Assembly: GCA_001898225.1 (NCBI GenBank)
Contig: MKTJ01000038.1
Span: 64,372 to 128,371 of the forward strand
Direction of reading: 5' to 3'
Origin: Chloroflexi bacterium 54-19
Lineage (GTDB): Bacteria; Chloroflexota; Chloroflexia; Chloroheliales; Chloroheliaceae
Length of the DNA stretch: 64,000 nucleotides
This document shows positions 28,695 to 36,224 of this stretch, one piece after another. The position numbers were made by a program, and so were the translations under genes. Position 1 is the stretch's first letter; every line of letters starts with the position of its first letter. The notes beneath the pieces were generated by a model. It was not told where the DNA came from and made no database searches. It saw only the letters and a program-made list of their open reading frames with translations.

Positions 28695-28834
28695 TGTCCC
28701 ACCTCCCCGGCTTGACGATACCCGGCAAAACCGCTTTGTCACAAAACCACTTACCGCCCTACTATTTCTAGTGTGCCTTAAGCCGGTCTTGCTACAAGGT
28801 AAGCCTTCAATTTAAAGGTAAAATCATCAACCTG

Positions 28835-29082
28835 TGTCATTCTGTAGAAGGCTGTACAAACGAACGGCTGCGTAAGGACAAAGGGCCTTCTACAGAATCT
28901 CGCGCCGATGGCGAAAGCAAGGTCGACGACTTAGTCAGGTCCAATGTGCGTCAGGTCGAAGTCTGAATCTGCCTGAGATAGGGCCAGTCCCTGGGTTTAC
29001 GCAACGCCACCGGCGCGAGATTCCGTAACCCGCCATTTGATAAGGGCAAGCCAACTTTCGATAAGCGGGTTACGGAATGACA
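28835..29082. repeat. structured TGTCATTC element, copy A
   Basis: Ends TGTCATTC / GAATGACA. Left hairpin: ATTCTGTAGAAGGC (28839-28852) / GCCTTCTACAGAAT (28885-28898). Then an inverted repeat of 17 bp (28897-28913 and 29005-29021, 16/17 matching, ATCTCGCGCCGRTGGCG) bounds a 91-bp core. Right hairpin: TTCCGTAACCCGC (29021-29033) / GCGGGTTACGGAA (29065-29077). This gives a cloverleaf-like three-arm fold. No ORF. Compare copy B at 29726-29938. Confidence 0.85.
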
Positions 29083-29242
29083 AAACTATGGTTCTTCTTG
29101 GATAACAGAGTAATCAGGCGCAGGCTCACACTTTAAGGGCGTCTCGCGCCAACGGCCCAAACATTTACAATCGGGACGCATAAACGGCCCAAACATTTAC
29201 AACCGGGACGGATAATTGGTTTTCCTGTTAAAGGTACGGAAC

Positions 29243-29536
29243 TTATTCGTACCAGGATAAACTTAAATCTTTCCAATCCGGGTTCATCGATTTAATCAAC
29301 GCCAGTTTTCTGGACCTATGCCAATTTTTGAGGTATTTTTCGCGGGCTATAGCTTCTCGGACATCCCCAGTCTGCTCGAAATAGACCAGTTTTGTGATGT
29401 TATACCTTGCGGTAAAACCCTCAAATAGTTTGTTTTTATGCTCGAAAACCCGCCGTTCCAGGTTGTTGGTTACTCCAATATAAATAGTTCTGCTTTCACT
29501 GCTCATTATGTAAACATAAAATTGCTTCTGGTTCAT
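29243..29536 (-). CDS. GIY-YIG domain protein (YhbQ/UPF0213-like)
   Basis: A 97-residue single-domain GIY-YIG nuclease fold: FYVYIMSSESRTIYIGVTNNLERRVFEH covers the GIY-YIG strands and the Arg, and AIAREKYLKNWHR carries the metal-binding Glu. Family members include DNA repair nucleases and stand-alone proteins of unclear role found in many bacteria. The gene lies between two copies of a structured repeat (28835-29082, 29726-29938), which raises but does not prove a link. The start ATG at 29536 lacks a strong ribosome site. Confidence 0.9.
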   Translation of the reverse strand: MNQKQFYVYIMSSESRTIYIGVTNNLERRVFEHKNKLFEGFTARYNITKLVYFEQTGDVREAIAREKYLKNWHRSRKLALIKSMNPDWKDLSLSWYE

Positions 29537-29607
29537 TCTGGAATACTTTCAAAAAACCATGGGGTATTCAGGTAGTCAGGGAAGAATGAGATAAATCACG
29601 ATACTTG

Positions 29608-29681
29608 CCCTTCTGATGGTACGCGTCAGAATCTGGGCACCCAATTATGGGAACCTTTGGCTAAACGCAAAGCCAAAGGTT
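29608..29681. repeat. partial relative of the TGTCATTC element with hairpin
   Basis: CCCTTCTGATG...CGTCAGAATCTGGGCACCC, then a perfect 10-bp stem AACCTTTGGC (29652-29661) / GCCAAAGGTT (29672-29681). The GGGCACCC part is shared with the element at 56332. Confidence 0.6.
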
Positions 29682-29725
29682 TAGCCCCAAGTAAAGTCTA
29701 CAATTAAAAAGCAAGGTCATTAACC

Positions 29726-29938
29726 TGTCATTCTGACGCTGTGCGTCAGAATCTCGCGCCGATGGCGTTGCGTAAAGCTAACAACAGTCCCATATCTCAG
29801 GCAGAGTCAGACTTCGACCTGACGCACTTTAGACCTGGCTAAACCAGTGGTCCTGCATTTCGCCACCGGCGCGAGATTCCGTAACCCGCCGTTTGATAAG
29901 GGCAAGCCAACTTTCGATAAGCGGGTTACGGAATGACA
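29726..29938. repeat. structured TGTCATTC element, copy B (inverted core)
   Basis: Same ends and same right hairpin as copy A (29877-29889 / 29921-29933, nearly identical for about 60 bp). The left hairpin is shorter: TTCTGACGC...GCGTCAGAA type. The 17-bp inverted repeats (29751-29767, 29861-29877) are identical to those in copy A. The 93-bp core between them matches the reverse complement of the copy A core (for example ATCTCAGGCAGA, CAGACTTCGACCTGACGCAC), not its direct strand. Confidence 0.85.
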
Positions 29939-30065
29939 AGGGGCGAGATTGCCTGTAAATTGGATAACCTTGAGTTTGGGTAGGTTGGCTTAATGCACCT
30001 GCCATTCCTTTTAACTCTCAATTTTGTAAATAAATAACGGCACAGGTAATAAATCCCCGGCTGGA

Positions 30066-30503
30066 TTATCCTCTAATTTTCTTGATGAGGCGGTTAGCGC
30101 CCAGGACCAGCCCGACGATACCACCCGGCGGGTACGGTTCGTAGGCGTGGAGGCGCGTAACCAGGCCGTCCTTGAACTCGAAGAAGAAAGCCTGGGGGAA
30201 ATTTAGCTTTTTGCCGGTGGCAAGGACGTGCGAGGTGGCGACTTCGACCGCCGCCGATTGGCCGTCTTCGCCGGGATAGAACTTCTCTACCTTGAAGCCA
30301 AAGGTCTTCATGCTCTTGAAGCCCCAGGTCAGGCCGTCCCGGATCTGGGCTTTCCCCTGCATGTGCTGGCGGGGGTAGTGGGGGTCGAATAAATCCGCAT
30401 CCTCGGCGAACAATGACATGATCGCGTCCATGTCCTTTGCCATAATCGCGTTGAAAGAAGCGTCTACCAGTTCGCGTAGACTGCGAGTTTCCGTTGCCGA
30501 CAT
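30066..30503 (-). CDS. SnoaL/NTF2-like protein
   Basis: A 145-residue protein of cone-like NTF2 type: LVDASFNAIMAKDMDAIMSLFAEDADLFDPHYP at the N-terminus, MQGKAQIRDGLTWGFKSM, and a beta-rich end (FFFEFKDGLVTRLHAYEPYPPGG). The fold hosts small-molecule isomerases, cyclases and dehydratases, as well as non-enzymatic members; substrate unknown. The start ATG at 30503 has GGAGAG seven bases upstream. No operon partner. The 29939-30065 and 30504-30804 gaps hold repeat fragments only. Confidence 0.85.
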   Translation of the reverse strand: MSATETRSLRELVDASFNAIMAKDMDAIMSLFAEDADLFDPHYPRQHMQGKAQIRDGLTWGFKSMKTFGFKVEKFYPGEDGQSAAVEVATSHVLATGKKLNFPQAFFFEFKDGLVTRLHAYEPYPPGGIVGLVLGANRLIKKIRG

Positions 30504-30594
30504 TTTGCTCTCTCCTGAATAATAAAGTCCTGGCTTCCCGGCAAATCTCTAGGGGTGCCCGGGAACCGGGGAAGGTCGATTCCACCTGATTTTG

Positions 30595-30670
30595 CGACCG
30601 TGAAATGGTCCAACGGACCGGAGATGCCCGCAGGAACGACCTGCGGGCGCGTGCTGTGCAAGGGATGACA
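30595..30670 (-). repeat. TGTCATCC-type dispersed repeat
   Basis: On the minus strand: TGTCATCCC, a hairpin with GCCCGCAGGTCG / CCTGCGGGC arms, then GCATCTCCGGTCCGTTGGACCAT. The last part matches the element at 34741-34763 base for base over CTCCGGTCCGTTGGACCAT. Confidence 0.7.
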
Positions 30671-30721
30671 AGGTAAAACGCTCGGAATGAGCGTTAAATT
30701 GAATTTGGAATGCCCCACTAA

Positions 30722-30800
30722 AAACTAACTACTGGCTTCTGCCTACTGGCTTCTGGCTTCTGCCTACTGGCTTCTGGCTTCTGCCCTCTGCCTACTAACA
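30722..30800. repeat. heptamer repeat tract
   Basis: CTGGCTT, CTGCCTA and CTGCCCT units, about ten copies with a 21- to 28-base higher period, between two minus-strand genes. Confidence 0.8.
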
Positions 30801-30804
30801 AAAA

Positions 30805-31464
30805 CTAAATTTCAGGTAGAGGCCAGCCGAAAAGGCTCTGGAAGGCTGTCGCGACCACGCGCACCCGCACGAAAGCCCAGCTTTTATCGTATTCCGCCTT
30901 CATGTTGCCAAGCGAGCCGCCCGAAGAAAGTTGAGTCTTGTAGTCGGCCCATTCAGCCTGGAGAGCGTCGAGCATCTCCTGGGGTTTGACCGCCTTGACG
31001 TTAGGAAGGGTCTCTTTTTTGGCCGAGGTATCGTCGGAGTTGATCGCGCGGGCCGTGAAGATGTGCAGGGTCCGGCTGCTGGTGCCCTCGTCGTCCCCGG
31101 CGGTGCTTTCCTCGCCGGTCGCCATGAAGGTACATTGGGCCATCACGAGGTAGCGGCTAATCTGGATACTGACCCCGAAGTTTTCGAGGACTTTATCGCG
31201 GAAGGCAATCTCGAAATCTTCCAGGTCGAGAATATCGCTGGGCAGGCGAAATTCGGGGAGGCGGTAGGCCTTGCTGTTGGTCTGGTCCACCTCGGCTATC
31301 AGGCGGGCCCCGGAGAAAATCATAACCAGGAAATTCCAGCCCTGCTCGGACTCGCGTTCGGCGGCGCGTAACATTTCGACCTGGTGGGTGGATACTACTA
31401 CCGGCAGCAAAATATTGCGGGCTGCTCCATATCTTTCTTCAACTTCGTGTAGTAACTGCTTCAT
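30805..31464 (-). CDS. hypothetical protein, 219 residues
   Basis: Soluble and acidic, with no clear family. Visible features: an N-terminal amphipathic helix (MKQLLHEVEERYGAARNIL), a central WNFLVMIFSGARLIAEVDQ and an Asp/Glu-rich middle. A distant NUDIX-like fold crossed my mind, but no Nudix box exists. GAGGA just before the ATG at 31464 supports expression. The NarL-type regulator gene lies downstream on the same strand, 93 bases away in the direction of transcription; co-transcription is possible. Confidence 0.6.
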   Translation of the reverse strand: MKQLLHEVEERYGAARNILLPVVVSTHQVEMLRAAERESEQGWNFLVMIFSGARLIAEVDQTNSKAYRLPEFRLPSDILDLEDFEIAFRDKVLENFGVSIQISRYLVMAQCTFMATGEESTAGDDEGTSSRTLHIFTARAINSDDTSAKKETLPNVKAVKPQEMLDALQAEWADYKTQLSSGGSLGNMKAEYDKSWAFVRVRVVATAFQSLFGWPLPEI

Positions 31465-31557
31465 GGTTTCCTCGAAAATATAAAAGGGCGGTTTACCGGC
31501 GAATGGCTTATTTTAAAGAAAGTGGGGACTTCGTAACAAGCTGCCCGGCGTTGTAAA

Positions 31558-32256
31558 TTAAAGCTGAATCAGACCCACCCGGATGGCGTACTTGATTAAC
31601 TCGCCCCGGTCGTGCGCGTTTAGTTTATTCATCAGGCTGTAGCGGTGATTTTCGACGGTCTTGACGCTCAGGACCAGCAGTTCGGCAATTTCCTTGTTGG
31701 TGTGGCCCTGGGCAATCAGTTTGAGGATTTCTCTTTCGCGTTGGGTGAGCGTGTCGTAGGCGGCGTCGCGTTCGTCGGGCACGCCGGTCTCGACCCGGCG
31801 CAGGTAGTCCGCCACCAGGAGACGCGCAATCCGGGGATACAGGTAGGTATCACCCCGGCTGGCGATGCGGACGGCTTCGATAAGTTCGCGGTCGGCGGCC
31901 TGTTTGAGGACATAGCCGGTGGCCCCGGCCTGGAGAATATTGACCAGGTATTCCTCGTTTTCGTGCATGGTCAACACGACGACCTGGCACTCCGGCAACT
32001 CTTTTTTAATCTGGCGGGTGGCTTCCAGGCCGTTCAGGATAGGCATGGAAATATCCATCAAAATGACCGCCGGGTGTAACTTCCGGGCCAGTTCGACGGC
32101 TTCGCGCCCGTTGGTAGCCTCCCCGACCACGGCCATATCGGGCTGGGTTTCCAGGAGCGCCCGAATACCCTGGCGGAGGACCGTGTGGTCGTCGGCCAGC
32201 AGGACGGTTATTCTGGTAGCGACTTCGCTTTTTTCAGGAGAGGCGGTTTCGGGCAT
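31558..32256 (-). CDS. NarL/LuxR-type response regulator
   Basis: A 232-residue protein. Receiver domain about 15-135: LADDHTVLRQG, phospho-Asp in VILMDISMPILNG, VVLTMH and YVLKQAADREL. LuxR-type HTH about 165-225: LTQREREILKLIAQGHTNKEIAELLVLSVKTVENH. It would activate or repress genes after phosphorylation by a HisKA_3-type kinase, none of which is in the window. The start ATG at 32256 has only a weak ribosome site. Confidence 0.95.
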   Translation of the reverse strand: MPETASPEKSEVATRITVLLADDHTVLRQGIRALLETQPDMAVVGEATNGREAVELARKLHPAVILMDISMPILNGLEATRQIKKELPECQVVVLTMHENEEYLVNILQAGATGYVLKQAADRELIEAVRIASRGDTYLYPRIARLLVADYLRRVETGVPDERDAAYDTLTQREREILKLIAQGHTNKEIAELLVLSVKTVENHRYSLMNKLNAHDRGELIKYAIRVGLIQL

Positions 32257-32398
32257 GAGTCTAGTTTCCGGTCTATAACACTCGTTTAAGATACCGGAAT
32301 TATAGCATACCTGAACAGTGTAACTATCGAAAGAGGATTAACTGGTTAACGAAAACCGGCAGTACAGCGTTTTGGTACAAACAAAAAATCCGCCAGAC

Positions 32399-32602
32399 CT
32401 AGACCAACGCCAGGGGCGGATTATTGATAGCTGTCTTAGAAAAGTTCTTACTCTGGTTACAATCGGCGGCTGCCAACGCAGCCTGGGCCATTTTCAGTTC
32501 GTCGCACAGACGACAATACTCGAAGGTATCGTTCCGAGTACGTGCGGTCGAAATGAACTGACGAATGGTGGTGACCAATTCTTCAAGTTCACGAATGTCC
32601 AT
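32399..32602 (-). CDS. small hypothetical protein, 67 residues
   Basis: Encodes MDIRELEELVTTIRQF followed by a helical FEYCRLCDELKMAQAALA stretch with a CxxC pair. AGGAG seven bases before the ATG at 32602 (a second ATG at 32605 is closer) makes it a real gene candidate; the longer reading back to 32689 lacks a site. Function unknown; possibly a small helical regulatory protein. Confidence 0.55.
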   Translation of the reverse strand: MDIRELEELVTTIRQFISTARTRNDTFEYCRLCDELKMAQAALAAADCNQSKNFSKTAINNPPLALV

Positions 32603-32933
32603 CATACAGCTCCTGGTCTTTCTTAGCTGTGTACCGGAGGCATAGACAACTTTTTTCCGATACAGCGCGAATTCTACTAAACGTTCCACCGGGGTTTATC
32701 ATCATTCTCCGGGAAAAGTGGTTTTGGTGGACCCGTCTTAGGGCCGGGTAAACTCTTCTACCCAATATCTCCATCGCTCTAACTCGCGCCATTGCTAAGT
32801 TGTTTTCATTATAGCATCCGTTTGTTACAAAACAATTACGATAAATCTAATAAATGGATAAATGAATAACTCACAATGGTAAGCAATTTTTCCATTAGGT
32901 TGACCTATGGATAACACGTAATTGGTCTATAGC

Positions 32934-33326
32934 AGAGGGGAGAGGGCAGAAGGCAGTAGTCGGTAGCCAGAAGGCAGAAGGCAGAGGAGAGAGGGCAGAA
33001 GGCAGAGGGCAGAAGGCAGTAGCCAGAGGGCAGAAACAAAGTGTTTAGTTTTCAGTTTTTAGTGTTAAACCGCCACGCTCGTGCCCGCAGGGTGTGGCAA
33101 GGTTGGGGTTGGGCTTTTTGCTAAGGCGTTTAAGCCGTACCAGGGTCGCACCAAAGGCCGTGACAGGGGGTGCAGTCGAAATTGAAAACCTTCCCACTGC
33201 CCTCTGCCCACTGCCTTCTGCCTGCTGCCCTCTGCCTTCTGGCTACCGACTACTGCCTTCTGCCCTCTGCCCTCTGCCCTCTGCCCTCTCCCCTCTGCCT
33301 TCTGCCCACTGGTCAAAAAGGGCCGG
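32934..33326. repeat. inverted heptamer array with ~165-bp spacer
   Basis: Left arm 32934-33032: GGCAGAA, GGCAGTA, GGCAGAG and CGGTAGC units. Spacer 33033-33193, starting with GTGTTTAGTTTTCAGTTTTTAG. Right arm 33194-33326: the complementary CTGCCCT, CTGCCTT and CTGGCTA units, including a stretch that pairs with the left arm (CAGTAGTCGGTAGCCAGAAG against CTTCTGGCTACCGACTACTG). Confidence 0.85.
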
Positions 33327-33395
33327 TTAAAGTAAACTGAAAGGGTACGAACGGTAAAACGAAACGGAATTAAACCCTGTATCTTGCCCGGTACT

Positions 33396-33424
33396 ACTGA
33401 CTTCTGGCTTCTGCCTACTGATTA
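33396..33424. repeat. short heptamer tract
   Basis: Four units (CTGACTT, CTGGCTT, CTGCCTA, CTGATTA) ending right at the ribosome site of the LivJ-type gene. Confidence 0.7.
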
Positions 33425-33441
33425 ATGGAAGGATGATCCTG

Positions 33442-34710
33442 ATGACTCGACGGGTTCAGGCGACCCTACTGGCGGCGCTGGCCCTCCTACTCTCCATACT
33501 GTTGACGGCCTGTGATACCGGAGTGGAAACGCCGGTTGTGGCTACACCTGCCTCGCTCAATGTTACACCCACTGCTACTATCGCCCCTACGGTCACGACC
33601 ACTGCCGGGCCGGTAGTCCTCGCCAATGATATTCGAATTGGCCTGATGGGTCCGTTTACCGGGCCGGGTGGGGCATATGGTCTCGCTATTAAGCGGGGCG
33701 CCCAGATGGCCGTGGACGACTTTAATAAGGAAGGCGGCGTCAACGGGCGCAAGATTGCCCTGATTGAACGGGACGATAAATCGAACCCGGCGGACGGCAT
33801 CACCAACGTCACCGACCTTATTGAAAAGGAAAAAGTGCTGGCGGTCTTTGGTACGGCCAACACTTCGGTCGGGCTGGCCCAGGCCCCGCTGGTCCAGAAA
33901 GCGAGGGTTCCGTGGGTGATACCGCTTGCTTCCGGCACGTCCATCACCCAGGAGCAGGGCAGCCCCGGCTACATCTTCCGGGTCGGCATGATTGACCATT
34001 CCCAGGCCGAACTGCTGGTAAAGTTTGCCACGAGCCGCTACAAACGGATAGCTTTTATCTACGAGGACTCCCCGTTTGGCACCGGTGGCGAGAAGGATTT
34101 GTCGGCCCTGTTCCAGGCCGCTAACGTGACCCCGGTCCTGAGCGAGTCTTACAAACCTAACAACAACTCGGACGATTTCAAACCGTTGATTATTAAGCTG
34201 AAGGAGGCTGTGCCCGACCTTATCGTGGATTGGGGCATGGGCGGGACTGCCGGGAACCTCAAAAAGGCCATGAAGGATGTTAACCTGGACTGGCCGCTGG
34301 CCGGACCCTGGACTCTTTCGGGGCCGGACCTGCACAGCACCGCTAACGGCCTGGAAAATGGCACTTACGCGGTCCAGACTTTCGGGGTGGATACGACCCT
34401 GCCCAACCAGGTGGACTTTATCAACCGCTACAAACAGCAGTTCAAGACGGACCAGGTCGATTTCCCCAGCGGGGTGGCCCAGGCTTATGATGCCATGCGT
34501 TTGTTATGTCAAGCTCTGAAGCAGCCGGGGGCAGCGGAGGACCGCGAGAAGTTGCGGGCAGCGTTAGAGAATATCGGCACTTACGAGGGGATTATAAAGA
34601 AGTACTACCGGCCCTTTAGCAACCAGTATCACGAAGCCCTGACCGATAGCGACTATTTCCTGGCGGTCTGGCGGGACGGCAAGATGTACCGGGTCAGCCT
34701 CGCCAAGTAA
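33442..34710 (+). CDS. branched-chain amino acid-type ABC substrate-binding lipoprotein
   Basis: About 422 residues: lipoprotein signal with LLTAC lipobox, Thr/Pro-rich tether (to about 60), then a periplasmic-binding type I fold (IRIGLMGPFTGPGGAYGLAIKRGAQMAVDDFNKEGGVNGRKI, AVFGTANTSVGLAQAPLV, VPWVIPLASG). It belongs to the LivJ/Peripla_BP_6 family, binding amino acids or amides for an ABC importer or as a sensor. No transporter genes nearby. The ATG at 33442 is preferred to that at 33433 because GGAAGGA lies eight bases before it. The ligand is unknown. Confidence 0.9.
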   Translation: MTRRVQATLLAALALLLSILLTACDTGVETPVVATPASLNVTPTATIAPTVTTTAGPVVLANDIRIGLMGPFTGPGGAYGLAIKRGAQMAVDDFNKEGGVNGRKIALIERDDKSNPADGITNVTDLIEKEKVLAVFGTANTSVGLAQAPLVQKARVPWVIPLASGTSITQEQGSPGYIFRVGMIDHSQAELLVKFATSRYKRIAFIYEDSPFGTGGEKDLSALFQAANVTPVLSESYKPNNNSDDFKPLIIKLKEAVPDLIVDWGMGGTAGNLKKAMKDVNLDWPLAGPWTLSGPDLHSTANGLENGTYAVQTFGVDTTLPNQVDFINRYKQQFKTDQVDFPSGVAQAYDAMRLLCQALKQPGAAEDREKLRAALENIGTYEGIIKKYYRPFSNQYHEALTDSDYFLAVWRDGKMYRVSLAK

Positions 34711-34718
34711 TAAAGGTT

Positions 34719-34775
34719 TGTCATTCTGACGCGTAGCGTCAGAATCTCCGGTCCGTTGGACCATAGCACAGTCGA
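34719..34775 (+). repeat. TGTCATTC-type dispersed repeat
   Basis: TGTCATTCTGACG with CGTCAGAATC (hairpin 34724-34744), then TCCGGTCCGTTGGACCATAGCACAGTC. It lies just past the stop of the LivJ-type gene, where it may serve as a 3' hairpin. Confidence 0.75.
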
Positions 34776-34909
34776 ACACCTTGTCACGCCCATTGGGTGC
34801 GTAAGCCGCTGTTGAAAGAAGACTTGCTAAAAACGAACGGCGGGTAGAGTATAACGGCTAGTAGAGTCATCCCCAGCACCAGGCACGAATTTCCCTCAAA
34901 ACTTACACG

Positions 34910-34938
34910 AAAAAGGCGGCCTCCCGTGGAAGACCGCC
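34910..34938 (-). terminator. Rho-independent terminator of the DinB-like gene
   Basis: On the minus strand, arms GGCGGTCTTCC and GGAGGCCGCC pair (about 10 bp with G-U pairs) and are followed by TTTTT. It lies about 100 bases past the stop at 35038, beyond the palindrome at 34970. Confidence 0.75.
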
Positions 34939-34951
34939 CAATTCGTCTGAC

Positions 34952-34986
34952 TCAATACGCATGTTAAATCGCATTGATTCAATACG
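34952..34986. promoter_or_regulatory. distant copy of the 17-bp ParB-site-like palindrome
   Basis: CGCATTGATTCAATACG (34970-34986) differs by one base from the palindrome upstream of parA, and a half-site TCAATACG lies at 34952-34959. Apart from the cluster at 52163-52317 I saw no other copy in the window. Confidence 0.65.
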
Positions 34987-35037
34987 TTTTCGTTAAAGCA
35001 AACTATTTTTGACCGTCTGGCGGGCGAAAACCTGTGT

Positions 35038-35898
35038 CTAGAGTGAAATCCAGAGGTTGACCCAGCGGGCCAGCCAGGTATCATTGGTCGGGCCGGGCTG
35101 GACGATTTTGGAAATGCCGCGCCGCCCCAATAACGACAGGATTACGTCACCCGCTTTGCCTTTGAAGGTCAGGTCTACCGCGACATCGTCACCGACATTC
35201 GGCTCGATGGTGACGGCGTTCTTGGCAAGGACCACGTCCAGGCGGTTCGCTTCCTGGTCGGGGTTGTTGGGTTTCTCGATGATAAAGCGGAAACGGCCCC
35301 GCATGTTGCGCGAACGGTTCAAATTCAGCCGTTTGGGGAACATATTGATAAAACCAACTACCAGCAGCGCGGCCTGGTCGGTCCGGGGTGTCGGGTGCTG
35401 TTCGAGGGCGGTACGGATGTCATAAGGGTGAATAAACCAGTCGACCAGGGCGAACCCGGCGAACTGGATGGCCGGACAAGTTCCCAGGTAAGGGTGGGGA
35501 ATCGGGTCGTCCCAGCTTTGGGGGTCGCGTTCTTCCAGCAAGTGCAAAAGCTGGCCGGAAGCTTCCTCGAACTGGCGTTTTAGCTGGGGCAGCGGGAGCA
35601 GGGCCGCCCGGTTAATCGCACTCTCCTGGGTCGCCGCCGCCATTCTGGCCGGTTCGAACACGCCTTCGGTCTGGCCGTTGGCGGCTTCTTGCAGACCGCG
35701 CACCAGCGTTTCGGTCATATCAAGCAGGTGGCCGATCTGGTCGCGTACGCTCCAACCGGGGCACGCGGTAGGCAGGGCTAAATCGGTGGGCGAAAGGGAA
35801 GCTAACAGGTTGACAATATCGGCCTGGCTTTCCCTCAAAACGGGCAGCAACTTGGCGGCTCGCTCCGCGCTGGCCGATAACGGCTGGGTTTTGCTCAT
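35038..35898 (-). CDS. maleylpyruvate isomerase/DinB-like (TIGR03083-type) protein
   Basis: A 286-residue protein. The N-terminal four-helix DinB-like domain includes TACPGWSVRDQIGHLLDMTETLVRG with the His of the metal site, and DWFIHPYDIRTAL further on. The C-terminal ~90 residues (LDVVLAKNAVTIEP, VDLTFKGKAGDVILSLLGR) look like an SCP2-type domain. The family includes mycothiol-dependent maleylpyruvate isomerase, but most members have no known substrate. The start ATG at 35898 has AAAGGAAG five bases upstream. The gene has its own promoter and terminator. Confidence 0.85.
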   Translation of the reverse strand: MSKTQPLSASAERAAKLLPVLRESQADIVNLLASLSPTDLALPTACPGWSVRDQIGHLLDMTETLVRGLQEAANGQTEGVFEPARMAAATQESAINRAALLPLPQLKRQFEEASGQLLHLLEERDPQSWDDPIPHPYLGTCPAIQFAGFALVDWFIHPYDIRTALEQHPTPRTDQAALLVVGFINMFPKRLNLNRSRNMRGRFRFIIEKPNNPDQEANRLDVVLAKNAVTIEPNVGDDVAVDLTFKGKAGDVILSLLGRRGISKIVQPGPTNDTWLARWVNLWISL

Positions 35899-35948
35899 AA
35901 AGACTTCCTTTCACCACGATACGCTGCGACTTGATTTAACAGGGTCAT

Positions 35949-35976
35949 TTTATACTACCAGCTTCAAAACTTACAA
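35949..35976 (-). promoter_or_regulatory. promoter of the DinB-like gene
   Basis: On the minus strand, TTGTAA (35971-35976), 16-base spacer, TATAAA (35949-35954), about 50 bases before the ATG at 35898. Confidence 0.6.
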
Positions 35977-36057
35977 GCTGAGGTCTCGGTTTAGCCCTTA
36001 TTTTACCAGTTAGTCCGCATATTGCAAAGTCTTTACAGGTCCAATAAAGGGGAAATA

Positions 36058-36098
36058 CAGGTGTTTAGTGTTCAGTTTTTGGTGTTTAGTTTTTTGGA
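36058..36098. repeat. GTGTTTAGT-type repeat tract
   Basis: GTGTTTAGTGTTCAGTTTTTGGTGTTTAGT-like units, the companion of heptamer arrays seen at 11690, 33040 and 52067, here without heptamers. Confidence 0.6.
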
Positions 36099-36107
36099 CT
36101 TAAACAT

Positions 36108-36167
36108 TTTATAGGCGGTTACTGGCTAATCATTCCTATATGCCGCCTATAAAAAAAGATATATAAT
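36108..36167 (+). promoter_or_regulatory. promoter region of the pentapeptide gene with 11-bp inverted repeat
   Basis: A perfect inverted repeat TTTATAGGCGG (36108-36118) / CCGCCTATAAA (36143-36153) overlaps the -35 region, with TATAAT at 36162-36167. Neither strand has a T-run typical of a terminator, so an operator or structured element is more likely. Confidence 0.55.
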
Positions 36168-36224
36168 GCCGTTAATTAGATAATTAACCAGAGGCGTATT
36201 ATAATTTGACTCAGGAGGCCACCC

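Larger units (their letters stand above)
32603..33441. other. gene-poor interval
   Basis: No convincing gene over about 840 bases. 32820-32930 is AT-rich; 32934-33326 is an inverted heptamer array; 33330-33440 is the upstream region of the LivJ-type gene, with another heptamer tract. Confidence 0.5.

Noticed and set aside
28743..29242. transposase remnant inside the structured repeat
   Set aside because: No open frame or conserved transposase motif in any frame; the sequence is explained by hairpins and the inverted core.
32589..32792. 67-residue open frame overlapping the small hypothetical gene
   Set aside because: Lies in another frame of the same strand and lacks a ribosome site, while the frame starting at 32602 has AGGAG at seven bases.
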